Origin: Curtobacterium ammoniigenes NBRC 101786
Lineage (GTDB): Bacteria; Actinomycetota; Actinomycetes; Actinomycetales; Microbacteriaceae
Assembly (NCBI RefSeq): GCF_001571045.1
Contig: NZ_BCSV01000001.1
Span: 248,001-312,000, forward strand
Direction: 5' to 3'
DNA length: 64,000 bases
The notes beneath the pieces were generated by a model. That model did no database searches. It saw only the letters and a list, made by a program, of their open reading frames with translations, and was not told the DNA's origin. Shown piece by piece: positions 55,281 through 63,939 of the stretch. The position numbers were made by a program, and so were the translations under genes. Position 1 is the first letter of the stretch. Each line of letters begins with the position of its first letter.

Positions 55281-57092
55281 GTGAACATCACCAAGAGGCG
55301 GTGGCGCACGGCAATCGGCGCGATCGCGATCGCAGGCTCGGCAGCTGTCGTGCTTGCCGGTTGCTCCGCACCCAAGGCGAGCACCATCAGCGAGAAGACG
55401 TCGCTCTCGATCGCGCAGAACTCGGCCGTCACGTCGCTGAACCCGCTCGTGTCGAACCAGTACAGCACGTACAACTCGAACGTTGCGTACCTGACGAGCG
55501 CGCTCGGCTTCAACTACTACGACAACACCCCCAAGCTGGTGAAGAACACCGACTTCGGCACCTACACCAAGGAGTCGTCGAACCCGCTGAAGATCAAGTA
55601 CACCCTGTCGAGCAACGCGCAATGGAGCGACGGCGACCCGGTGAACGCGGCGGACATCCTGCTGCAGTGGGCGTCGAGCATCTCGAAGTACAACAACGCC
55701 AAGGGCGGCATCAACTTCAACTCGGTGAACGCGGGCTCCGGCCTCGACGGCATCACCAAGGTGCCGACCGTCTCGAACAACGGCAAGACCGTCGTCACGA
55801 CGTTCGACAAGCCGTACGTCGACTGGGAGCAGTCGCTCCTCGCGCCGACCCTCCCGGCGCACATCGTCTACCAGGAGGCCTTCCCGAACAAGAAGGTCTC
55901 GAATGCTGACGCCGACAAGGCCGTCATCAAGGCGATCCAGGACAACGACACCGCCACCATCGGTGCGATGGCCAAGGTGTGGTCGACCAAGTGGAACGTG
56001 ACGAGCATGCCGAGCGACAAGAAGCTCCTCGTCACCGACGGCCCTTACCAGGTGACCGGGTTCGTGAAGAACCAGTACATCACCCTCGCGAAGAACCCGA
56101 ACTACAAGGGTGGCCCGACCCCGCAGGTCGACAACCTCACGGTTCGATTCATCGCTGACCCGACCGCGCAGGTGCAGGCCCTCCAGAACGGTGAGGTCGA
56201 CATCATCTCCGGTCAGGCGACGACCGACACGCTTGCCGCGATCAAGAAGCTGAACACGGTGAACTACTCGAACTCGGCCGAGGCCTCGTACGAGCACGTC
56301 GACCTGACCTTCAACAACGGCGGTCCGTTCGACCCGAAGACCTACGGTGGCGACGCCACCAAGGCGCAGGAGGTCCGCGAGGCCTTCCTGAAGGTCATCC
56401 CGCGTCAGGAGATCCTCGACAAGCTCATCAAGCCGCTCAACCCGAGCGCGAAGCTTGACGACTCGACGCAGTTCCTCCCCGGTTCGACCGGCTACGACCA
56501 GACGGTCCAGCAGAACGGCATGAGCCAGCTGTACGACTCGGTCGACATCGCGGGTGCCAAGGCGCTCCTCGCCAAGGCCGGCGTGAGCAACCTCACGGTC
56601 AAGTTCGCGTACCCGAACGACAACCCGCGCCGTGCGAGCGAGTTCTCGCTCATCCAGCAGTCGGCTGCGCAGGCCGGTATCACGGTGAAGGACGTTGGCA
56701 GCCCGGGCGCTGACTTCTTCCAGAACCTCGGCAACGGTTCCTACGACGCGTGCATCTTCGCGTGGCAGTACACCAGCCTCGCCTACACGGGCAGCCAGAC
56801 CGAGTTCCAGACCGGAGGCTCGTCGAACTACCAGGGCTACTCCAACCCGTCCGTCGACGCGCTCTGGAACAAGCTCGAGTACTCGACCGGGACCGCCGCG
56901 CAGAACCGCGACCTCCAGATGCAGATCGACAAGAAGGTCGTCGGCGATGCCGCGACCGTGACGATCTTCCAGTTCCCCGACGTCACCGCCTGGTCCAAGC
57001 AGGTTGCGAACGTCAAGGACAACCCGATCGGTGTGACGGTGTTCTGGAACTACTGGCAGTGGACCTCGCAGCACAAGAAGTCCTCCAAGTAA
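55281..57092 (+). CDS. Peptide ABC transporter substrate-binding lipoprotein
   Basis: This is a family 5 (OppA/DppA) solute-binding protein of 603 residues. A lipoprotein signal ends in VVLAGC with the lipid-accepting Cys at 28. The mature part has the family features SLNPLVSNQYSTY, YTLSSNAQWSDGDPVNAADILLQW and FIADPTAQVQALQNGEVDII. GTG 55281 follows a full AGGAGG at eight bases, an unusually good initiation site. It is the first gene of an importer with two permeases and a fused ATPase; a large hairpin separates it from the permeases. Peptides are the likely ligand. Confidence 0.92.
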   Translation: MNITKRRWRTAIGAIAIAGSAAVVLAGCSAPKASTISEKTSLSIAQNSAVTSLNPLVSNQYSTYNSNVAYLTSALGFNYYDNTPKLVKNTDFGTYTKESSNPLKIKYTLSSNAQWSDGDPVNAADILLQWASSISKYNNAKGGINFNSVNAGSGLDGITKVPTVSNNGKTVVTTFDKPYVDWEQSLLAPTLPAHIVYQEAFPNKKVSNADADKAVIKAIQDNDTATIGAMAKVWSTKWNVTSMPSDKKLLVTDGPYQVTGFVKNQYITLAKNPNYKGGPTPQVDNLTVRFIADPTAQVQALQNGEVDIISGQATTDTLAAIKKLNTVNYSNSAEASYEHVDLTFNNGGPFDPKTYGGDATKAQEVREAFLKVIPRQEILDKLIKPLNPSAKLDDSTQFLPGSTGYDQTVQQNGMSQLYDSVDIAGAKALLAKAGVSNLTVKFAYPNDNPRRASEFSLIQQSAAQAGITVKDVGSPGADFFQNLGNGSYDACIFAWQYTSLAYTGSQTEFQTGGSSNYQGYSNPSVDALWNKLEYSTGTAAQNRDLQMQIDKKVVGDAATVTIFQFPDVTAWSKQVANVKDNPIGVTVFWNYWQWTSQHKKSSK

Positions 57093-57137
57093 CAACTCCA
57101 ACCGCTGAGACCCGCATGGGTCGAAGCACCTGACGCA

Positions 57138-57178
57138 GGTGGGGCGTCGAGGCAGCAACACTGCTTCGGCGCCCCACC
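57138..57178 (+). terminator. 18-bp hairpin between binding protein and permease genes
   Basis: 57138-57155 pairs with 57161-57178 over 18 bp, with two G-T wobbles and a 5-nt loop. In a transporter operon such a structure usually stops part of the transcripts and protects the upstream mRNA. It is followed by about 155 bp without a gene. Confidence 0.75.
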
Positions 57179-57333
57179 CGCGCGACACCCGGCCGCTCGC
57201 CGCTTCAGCGAGAGTCCAGCACTCTCCGAGTGGATCACGGCGAAGACGTCGGGTACGTTTTGACGGTTGGCCAGACGATTCCGGACACGATCCGACTCGC
57301 TTCCGGCCAACCCGACCTGAGAAAGGCCCGTAC

Positions 57334-58866
57334 ATGGTCGCATTCCTCACCAGAAGGTTCCTCGCCTCGCTGGTCGTGCTGGCGGTCGCGTCGTACATCG
57401 TCTACGTGCTCACCTGCTACTCCGGCAACCCATTGCAGGATCTGCTCGAGTCCCACGCCCGCAACAAGGCGGAGCTGATCGCGCAGCGGACGCAACTGCT
57501 CCACCTCGACGTCACACCGTTCCTGCGGTACTTCATCTGGCTCGGCGGCATCCTCCAGGTGTTCATCGGACACTTCACCCTGGGTGACACCATTCAGGGG
57601 CAGGCGGTCACGACACAGCTGAGCAGTGCGATGTGGTCGACGCTCCAGCTCGTGACGACGGCGTCGCTCATCGCCATCATCTTCGGCGTGATCATCGGCG
57701 TGACCACTGCACTGCGGCAGTACACGTCGTACGACTACGGAGCGACCTTCCTGTCGTTCCTCTTCTTCTCGTTGCCGATCTTCTGGCTCGCCGTCATGCT
57801 CAAGCAGTACGTCGCGATCGGCTTCAACAACTTCCTCGCGAGTCCGACGATCGGCCCGATCACGGTGATCGTGCTCGCGCTGGTGTCCGGCATCGTCTGG
57901 CTCGGGATCATCGGCGGGAACGCCAGGCGGCGGCTCATCGTGTTCGTTGTCGCGGCAGTCGTGACGGGTGGCATCCTCGAGATCCTGTCGGTGACCGGCT
58001 GGTTCGACAATCCAGGCCTCGGCATCGGCATGGTGGGCATCATCGGCATCGGGTTCGCATTCCTGGTCACAGCGCTGTCGACCGGACTCGAGAACCGCAA
58101 GGCGCTCTACGCCTCCCTCGGCGCAGCCGTGCTCGGCATCATCCTCTACTACCCCCTCCAATACGTGCTCCCGTACATGAGCCTCTGGCTCGCGATCGTG
58201 CTGCTCCTCGCCGCGATCGGCGTCGGCGTGTTCATCGGCTGGGCCTTCGGCGGTCATGACCGCTGGATCTCCGGACGAACGGCAGGGATCACCGCGCTCC
58301 TGGTCGCGCTGACGATCGCCCTCGACCGCTACATGCAGGCATGGTCGGTCTACGCCAACAGCGCGTCCGCGAACGGTCGTCCCATCGCGACGATCGGCTC
58401 GGTGACCCCGGGTCTCAGCGGCGACTTCTGGATCACCGGCATCGACCACTTCACGCATCTGCTGCTCCCGACACTCGCGCTGATGCTCGCCTCGTTGGCG
58501 AGCTACAGCCGGTACGCCCGCGCGAGCATGCTCGACGTGATGAACCAGGACTATATCCGCACCGCGCGGTCGAAGGGTCTGACCGAGCGCACGGTGGTCG
58601 TTCGCCACGCATTCCGCAACGCACTCATCCCGATCGTCACGATCATCACGCTCGATTTCGGCGCGCTGATCGGTGGGGCGATCGTGACCGAGACCGTCTT
58701 CAACTGGCAGGGCATGGGGGCGCTCTTCCAGAACGCCATCAACGTGACCGATGTCAACACGGTCATGGGCGTGTTCCTCGTCACGGGTATCGCCGCGATC
58801 ATCTTCAATGCGGTCGCCGATGCCATCTACTCCGCTCTCGATCCACGAATCCGGGTTTCCGCATGA
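57334..58866 (+). CDS. ABC transporter permease (DppB/OppB type) with extra membrane domain
   Basis: At 510 residues it is about 170-200 longer than a normal DppB. The first part has the family N-terminus (TRRFLASLVVLAVASYIVYVL) and two to three helices ending FSLPIFWLAVMLKQY. The end holds the EAA loop (YIRTARSKGLTERTVVVRHAFRNALIPI) and the last helices. Between about residues 170 and 350 lies an inserted block with roughly six additional hydrophobic segments. The ATG at 57334 has GAAAGG upstream. It overlaps the next permease gene by ATGA. Confidence 0.9.
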   Translation: MVAFLTRRFLASLVVLAVASYIVYVLTCYSGNPLQDLLESHARNKAELIAQRTQLLHLDVTPFLRYFIWLGGILQVFIGHFTLGDTIQGQAVTTQLSSAMWSTLQLVTTASLIAIIFGVIIGVTTALRQYTSYDYGATFLSFLFFSLPIFWLAVMLKQYVAIGFNNFLASPTIGPITVIVLALVSGIVWLGIIGGNARRRLIVFVVAAVVTGGILEILSVTGWFDNPGLGIGMVGIIGIGFAFLVTALSTGLENRKALYASLGAAVLGIILYYPLQYVLPYMSLWLAIVLLLAAIGVGVFIGWAFGGHDRWISGRTAGITALLVALTIALDRYMQAWSVYANSASANGRPIATIGSVTPGLSGDFWITGIDHFTHLLLPTLALMLASLASYSRYARASMLDVMNQDYIRTARSKGLTERTVVVRHAFRNALIPIVTIITLDFGALIGGAIVTETVFNWQGMGALFQNAINVTDVNTVMGVFLVTGIAAIIFNAVADAIYSALDPRIRVSA

Positions 58867-59993
58867 CCGACGCTCAGAACCAGGACGCATTGCGGCAAGA
58901 GCCGCTGCCGCGCAACACCGCCACGATCCCCGGCGACCACGTCGACCAGGAGGTCGATCTCGAGGGCACCGCGCAGCTCGAGTCCGAGAACACCTCGATC
59001 GAGCTGAAAGAGGTCGAGGGCCTCAGCCAGGGACGGATCATCTTCCGCCGCTTCGTGCGGCACAAGGGCGCCATGATCTCGCTCGTGGTGCTCGTGTTCG
59101 TGATCGTTCTCGCCTTCAGCTCTGAGGGCATCGACGCGCTCGGCTTCCACCTCCATGGCTGGTGGCCCTACAACTACGACCAGATCCTGCCGATCGTCAA
59201 CGGCACGGCGCCGACGCTGCAGGTCTGGCCGTTCCACCTCGGCCAGCACCCCTTCGGGCAGGACGAGGTCGGGCGCGACGTGTTCGCGGAGGTCATGCGC
59301 GGTATTCAGCAGTCGATCATGATCGTCGTCGTCATCGGCATCGTCTCCACCGCGATCGGATCGATCATCGGCGCGGTGGCCGGATACTTCGGCGGCCGCA
59401 TCGACGCGCTCCTCATGCGATTCACGGACATGGTGATCATCGTCCCGCTGATCCTGCTCGCCGCGATCGTCGGCCACCTCGCCTCGGGCTCCGGATCATT
59501 CGTCCTGGCGCTGATCCTCGGCCTGCTGCTCTGGACGTCGCTCGCACGACTGGTGCGTGGCGAGGTGCTCGCGCTTCGCGAACGCGAGTTCGTGGACGCG
59601 GCGAAGGTCGCCGGCGCGTCGAGCATGCGGATCATGTTCAAGCACATCCTGCCGAACGCGGCCGGTGTGATCATCGTCTCGGCGACGCTGACGATGGCCG
59701 CCGCGATCCTCCTCGAAGCCGCGCTGAGCTACCTCGGACTCGGCGTGCAGCCGCCGGACGTCTCGCTCGGTTCGCTGATGAACCTCTACCAGAACGCCTT
59801 CCAGACGCGCCCGTGGCTCTTCTGGTGGACCGGTATCTTCATCATCGTCATCGCGCTCACCATCAACTTCATCGGCGATGGCCTCCGGGATGCGTTCGAC
59901 CCGCGGCAGCGGCGCATGCTGAACCGGAAGGCCAAGGCGGCGCAGTCGGCGGCCCGCGAGAAGCCGGCAACCGCAACCGAGCCCACCGCGTGA
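58863..59993 (+). CDS. ABC transporter permease (DppC/OppC type)
   Basis: The second permease subunit of the importer has 376 residues. A hydrophilic acidic N-terminal extension of about 65 residues precedes the first helix. The DppC pattern follows: HPFGQDEVGRDVFAEVMRG, the EAA loop LREREFVDAAKVAGASSMRIMFKHILPN, and SYLGLGVQPPDVSLGSLM. It is translationally coupled to the first permease. A PH-like gene on the opposite strand separates it from the ATPase gene. Confidence 0.93.
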   Translation: MTDAQNQDALRQEPLPRNTATIPGDHVDQEVDLEGTAQLESENTSIELKEVEGLSQGRIIFRRFVRHKGAMISLVVLVFVIVLAFSSEGIDALGFHLHGWWPYNYDQILPIVNGTAPTLQVWPFHLGQHPFGQDEVGRDVFAEVMRGIQQSIMIVVVIGIVSTAIGSIIGAVAGYFGGRIDALLMRFTDMVIIVPLILLAAIVGHLASGSGSFVLALILGLLLWTSLARLVRGEVLALREREFVDAAKVAGASSMRIMFKHILPNAAGVIIVSATLTMAAAILLEAALSYLGLGVQPPDVSLGSLMNLYQNAFQTRPWLFWWTGIFIIVIALTINFIGDGLRDAFDPRQRRMLNRKAKAAQSAAREKPATATEPTA

Positions 59994-60019
59994 TGTCTGC
60001 GACGAACGCCGGCACCGTG

Positions 60020-60634
60020 TCAGAGCAGGGCACCTGCCAGTGTGGCTGCGGCGAGGACCGCCAAGACGATCAGTCGCGTGCGGTACCAGGTCGTCTCGAC
60101 TCCGCTGCCTTCGACGGCGCCGGAGTCGAGATGCCCCGCGGCGCGGAGCTGCTCCCAGTACTGACGGACGCGGAGCGCGGCGAGGCCCGAGTCGGAACTC
60201 GGCAGGTCGCCGATGCCCACGCTGTTCCCGGGACCATAGGTGGTCTTGGGGAGGTTGCGGAGGTCCTGCCGGGTCGCGCGGAAGGTCGTGAGGCGGCTGG
60301 GGCCGGGAGCGGACCACGCTCCGAACCGACGACCTCCGACGGTTCGGATCGTGAGCGTGTACTTCGTGTCGACGCTCGCGACGGCAGGCCAGCTGATTCG
60401 GACGGCTCTGGCGATGTTCTGAAGCCGCACGCCGGTCGCGTCGATCTGCACTGCGGGTGCCCAGAAGAGCATCCAGCAGCCGAACGCCGCGAGCAGGAAC
60501 GCCGGGATGAACCGAACGGCGTTCAGAACGTCACCCTGTCCGATCAGGGAACCGATAGCTACGACAATGATCGCCCACACGATGAAGCACAGAACAAGGC
60601 CGAATCGTGGGCGGAGTACGACAGGCTCGCTCAC
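60020..60634 (-). CDS. PH-like domain membrane protein, copy 1
   Basis: The 204-residue protein has two N-terminal membrane helices (about 12-33, 40-60) and a bacterial PH-like beta domain with VQIDATGVRLQNIARAVRISWPAV. A variable loop and a C-terminal membrane helix (RLIVLAVLAAATLAGALL) follow. Function is unknown. It sits antisense within the ABC importer locus, and a related gene lies after the ATPase. The GTG at 60634 is 46 bp from the divergent ATPase gene. Confidence 0.72.
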   Translation of the reverse strand: MSEPVVLRPRFGLVLCFIVWAIIVVAIGSLIGQGDVLNAVRFIPAFLLAAFGCWMLFWAPAVQIDATGVRLQNIARAVRISWPAVASVDTKYTLTIRTVGGRRFGAWSAPGPSRLTTFRATRQDLRNLPKTTYGPGNSVGIGDLPSSDSGLAALRVRQYWEQLRAAGHLDSGAVEGSGVETTWYRTRLIVLAVLAAATLAGALL

Positions 60635-60679
60635 CGGTCAATGGTGGCATAAGGCCCTGGTGAAAGGATTCCAGACCCA

Positions 60680-62350
60680 ATGAGCATGACCACGATGGAG
60701 GCGGGCACTCCCGTCCTCAAGATCGACGGTCTCGGCGTCGACTTCTGGGTGGACGGCACCTGGTACCCGGCAGCCATCGACCTCAAGTACGACGTGATGC
60801 CCGGTGAAGTCCTGGCGATCGTCGGCGAGTCCGGCTCGGGCAAGAGCTCCAGCTCGATGGCGCTCCTCGGCCTGTTGCCGCCGAATGGCCGCGTGCACGG
60901 CACGATCGAGTTCGCCGGCCGCGACATCAGCAGCATCTCGGCGTCAGCGCTGCGGAAGCTCCGCGGCGAGGACATCGCCGTCATCTTCCAGGAGCCGATG
61001 ACCGCGCTGAACCCGGTGTACACGGTCGGGTTCCAGATCATCGAGATGCTGCGCGTCCACAAGGCGATGCCGCCGATGGATGCCCGCGAGCGCGCCATCG
61101 AGCTGCTTCGTCTCGTCGAGATGCCGTCGCCCGAGACGACCGTCGACAAGTACCCGCATCAGCTCTCCGGCGGCCAGCGTCAGCGCGGCATGATCGCGAT
61201 GGCGCTGGCCTGCGACCCGAAGCTGCTGATCGCCGACGAGCCGACGACCGCCCTCGACGTCACGGTGCAGGCCGAGATCCTCGACCTGCTGCGCGCGCTG
61301 CGCACCAAGGTCGATGCCGCGATCGTGCTCATCACCCACGACATGGGCGTCGTCGCGGACATCGCCGACAAGATCGTCGTGATGAAGGACGGCCGCATCG
61401 TCGAGTCGGGTGAGATCGTCGAGGTGTTCGAGGACGCGAAGCACCCCTACACGCGTCAACTGCTTGCGGCCGTGCCGCGGCCGAATCTCGACCCGCTGCC
61501 GGCCGGCGCTCCGATCGCCGAGCGCAAGAGCGGAGAGCCGGTCCTGAAGTTCGAGGACGTCGTCATCGAGTACCCGAAGCGCGGTCGGGTCCCCGCCTTC
61601 CGAGCGGTCGATGGCGTGACGTTCGACATTCTCCCCGGCGAAGTCGTCGGCCTCGTCGGCGAGTCCGGTTCCGGCAAGAGCACGATCGGGCGCGCCGCGG
61701 TCGGTCTGCTCCCCGTGCACTCAGGCCTGCTGTCGATCAACGGCGCCGACATGCGCGGCATGAACGCGAAGCGCCTGCGTGAGATGCGCCGTCACACCGG
61801 CATCGTCTTCCAGGACCCGGGATCCTCGCTGAACCCGCGTATCCCGATCGGTGAGAGCATCGGCGAGCCGATCCTCCTCGCCAAGGAGGCGAAGGGTCGC
61901 GATCTCGACCGCCGCGTCGAGACGCTCCTCGACGAGGTCGAGCTCCCGCGTTCGTTCCGGAACCGCTACCCGCACGAGCTGTCCGGCGGACAGCGGCAGC
62001 GCGTCGGCATCGCGCGCGCGCTCGCCCTCCGGCCGCCGCTCCTCATCGCCGACGAACCGACCTCGGCGCTCGATGTATCCGTGCAGGCGCGGTTCCTCGA
62101 GCTGCTGCAGGCACTCCAGCAGGAGCTGCAGTTCGCGTGCCTGTTCATCACCCACGACCTCGGCGTCGTGGACGTGCTCGCGCACCGAATCGTCGTGATG
62201 AACCACGGCAAGCTCGTCGAGCAGGGCACGACCGACGAAGTCCTCCGCAACCCGAAGGACCCGTACACGCAGCGCCTGATCTCGGCAGTCCCGCTCCCCG
62301 ACCCTCGTCTGCAGCGCGAACGTCGCGAACGTCGGGCGGCGCACGTCTAA
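60680..62350 (+). CDS. ABC transporter ATPase, fused DppD-DppF
   Basis: Both nucleotide-binding domains of the peptide importer are on one 556-residue chain. Domain 1 has Walker A GESGSGKSSSSM (about 52), signature LSGGQRQRG and Walker B LLIADEPTTALD. Domain 2 has GESGSGKSTIGR (about 325), LSGGQRQRVG and LLIADEPTSALD. Each domain ends with the oligopeptide-type HPYTRQLLAAVP / DPYTQRLISAVP tail. GAAAGG about ten bases before the ATG sets the start. It needs its own promoter, because a minus-strand gene separates it from the permeases. Confidence 0.95.
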   Translation: MSMTTMEAGTPVLKIDGLGVDFWVDGTWYPAAIDLKYDVMPGEVLAIVGESGSGKSSSSMALLGLLPPNGRVHGTIEFAGRDISSISASALRKLRGEDIAVIFQEPMTALNPVYTVGFQIIEMLRVHKAMPPMDARERAIELLRLVEMPSPETTVDKYPHQLSGGQRQRGMIAMALACDPKLLIADEPTTALDVTVQAEILDLLRALRTKVDAAIVLITHDMGVVADIADKIVVMKDGRIVESGEIVEVFEDAKHPYTRQLLAAVPRPNLDPLPAGAPIAERKSGEPVLKFEDVVIEYPKRGRVPAFRAVDGVTFDILPGEVVGLVGESGSGKSTIGRAAVGLLPVHSGLLSINGADMRGMNAKRLREMRRHTGIVFQDPGSSLNPRIPIGESIGEPILLAKEAKGRDLDRRVETLLDEVELPRSFRNRYPHELSGGQRQRVGIARALALRPPLLIADEPTSALDVSVQARFLELLQALQQELQFACLFITHDLGVVDVLAHRIVVMNHGKLVEQGTTDEVLRNPKDPYTQRLISAVPLPDPRLQRERRERRAAHV

Positions 62351-62386
62351 TCGCATCGCGCGCGAGCAGGCGCGTCGAACCGTCCC

Positions 62387-62428
62387 GAGTGCGTGCACCG
62401 GTCCACATGCGGCCCGGTGCACGCACTC
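62387..62428 (+). terminator. Perfect 15-bp hairpin after the ATPase gene
   Basis: 62387-62401 is the exact inverse complement of 62414-62428. It sits between two convergent genes and overlaps the stop codon of the second PH-like gene, so it may end both transcripts. Confidence 0.8.
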
Positions 62429-63008
62429 AGATCCGGGCGCCGAGCACCGATGCGAGCAGCCCGAGCACGACGAGCAGCGCGACGGTCCAACCATGCACGC
62501 GTGTGGTGATGGGCGCCGGAACCACCGTGGCCGGAGGTGGCCCGTCCTCCTCGATCACCGGTGGAATCCGGTCGCGGATACGCTCCGCCGCCTCCGCGAC
62601 CGTGAGTCGGCGTGCGCCGATCGCCAGGCGGGAGGAGCGCGCCGGCGCGACCCACGCGCGCCGCAGCCCCTCGGATGTCTCGATCTCGATGCCGTAGCGG
62701 TCACGCACACCCTGGACGCGCCTCCAGGCCATCGTCGTCGTCCGACGCACGTCGGCGATGACGAGTGCGTCGTCAGCGCACCGGATGTGGGGACGCCAGA
62801 GGACGAACCACGCGAACGCCGTGAGGAACGTGGACGGCCCGAGCGCGAACAGCACCGCCGCCGGTCCTCGGGTGAGCGCGGCGACCGGCAGCAGGAGGAT
62901 CGCTACCAGCCAGAGGAACCCGGCGAGCCTCCGCATCGACGGGGAGACGATGACCAGGTCGTCCGTGCGCTGCCGCTCGGAGTGCGGCGAAGAGTCGGGG
63001 ATCGTCAT
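62427..63008 (-). CDS. PH-like domain membrane protein, copy 2
   Basis: The 193-residue protein has two membrane helices (about 30-70), the PH-like stretch HIRCADDALVIADVRRTTTMAWRRVQGV, a long loop and a C-terminal helix (WTVALLVVLGLLASVLGARI). The architecture matches the gene at 60020-60634, so the two are probably paralogues. Its ATG overlaps the stop of the CPBP gene, so they form one operon. Confidence 0.7.
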   Translation of the reverse strand: MTIPDSSPHSERQRTDDLVIVSPSMRRLAGFLWLVAILLLPVAALTRGPAAVLFALGPSTFLTAFAWFVLWRPHIRCADDALVIADVRRTTTMAWRRVQGVRDRYGIEIETSEGLRRAWVAPARSSRLAIGARRLTVAEAAERIRDRIPPVIEEDGPPPATVVPAPITTRVHGWTVALLVVLGLLASVLGARI

Positions 63009-63829
63009 GCGAACAGGTGGGGGAACGCGTGGGCGACGACCGGATATCCGACGAAGACGACGGCATCGAGCAGGCAGTGCGTGATCACGAGGGGGAGGAG
63101 TCGACCCCACCGCGTGTAGATCCACCCGAAGGCGATGCCCATGACCGCGTTCCCGATGAAGGCGCCATACCCCTGGTACAGGTGGTAGCTTCCGCGGAGG
63201 ATCGCCGCTGACACGATGATCGTCCACCGGCTCCACCCGAGGCGCGCCAGCCGCTCATAGAGGTAGCCGACGACGATGAACTCCTCCTGCATGCCGGCGC
63301 GGACCGCGGAGAGCAGGAGCACGGGGATCGACCACCAGTAGGAGCCGAGCGCACTCGGATCGACGTTGACAGTGATGCCGATCGCGCGGCCGAGGAAATA
63401 CAGGCCGATGCCGGGGATTCCGATGCACGCCGCGATGAGGAGCGGTGCGCCGATGTCGGGCTTCGGCCGGAAGCGGTCGATCCCGAGACGCTGCAGGTGC
63501 GGTCGAGCCGGCGACCACAGCAGGTAGCAGACGAGTGCCACCGGTGCGAGATCGGTCGCGATCCCGAGCAACTGGTTGACGAGGTCGATGTACTCGAAGC
63601 GCGAGGTCGACGTGTTCAGCGCCGTCGACTGCTGCGAGAGCGGCGTGGTCTGCAGTGAGTCGCTGATGATCTGCACGATCGAGTAGAGCGCGCTCGCGCC
63701 GAGCGAGAGCAGCAGCACGATGACGACTTCCCAGCCGATGCGCACCCGAAGGCTGCGGCGCCGATCGACCGGCAGTGTCGGTGTCGATTCGGAGGCCCGT
63801 GGTCGCGTCGCACTCCCGCGTTGGCTCAT
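63005..63829 (-). CDS. CPBP family intramembrane protease homologue
   Basis: This membrane protein of the CAAX-protease/bacteriocin-processing family has 274 residues and about eight helices. Motif 1 is present as MQEEFIVVGYLYERL with the two metal-site glutamates, but the usual Arg of EExxxR is Val. Motif 2 (SYHLYQG) and motif 3 (ITHCLLDAVVF) keep their histidines. ATG 63829 is the start consistent with the family. It is divergent from typA and coupled to the PH-like gene. Confidence 0.85.
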   Translation of the reverse strand: MSQRGSATRPRASESTPTLPVDRRRSLRVRIGWEVVIVLLLSLGASALYSIVQIISDSLQTTPLSQQSTALNTSTSRFEYIDLVNQLLGIATDLAPVALVCYLLWSPARPHLQRLGIDRFRPKPDIGAPLLIAACIGIPGIGLYFLGRAIGITVNVDPSALGSYWWSIPVLLLSAVRAGMQEEFIVVGYLYERLARLGWSRWTIIVSAAILRGSYHLYQGYGAFIGNAVMGIAFGWIYTRWGRLLPLVITHCLLDAVVFVGYPVVAHAFPHLFA

Positions 63830-63856
63830 CGTTCCTTCCCGGTCACAGGGCACCGG

Positions 63857-63932
63857 TAGACTGGCGTGTCGGAATCGCCGGCCCATGCGCGCCGGTCTCG
63901 TCCGCAATCATCCCCTACCCCCCTCAAAGGAA
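63857..63932 (+). promoter_or_regulatory. typA promoter and ribosome binding site
   Basis: TAGACT at 63857-63862 is a good -10, giving a leader of about 70 nt. AAAGGAAG at 63925-63932 precedes the ATG by seven bases. Confidence 0.5.
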
Positions 63933-63939
63933 GTCCTGT

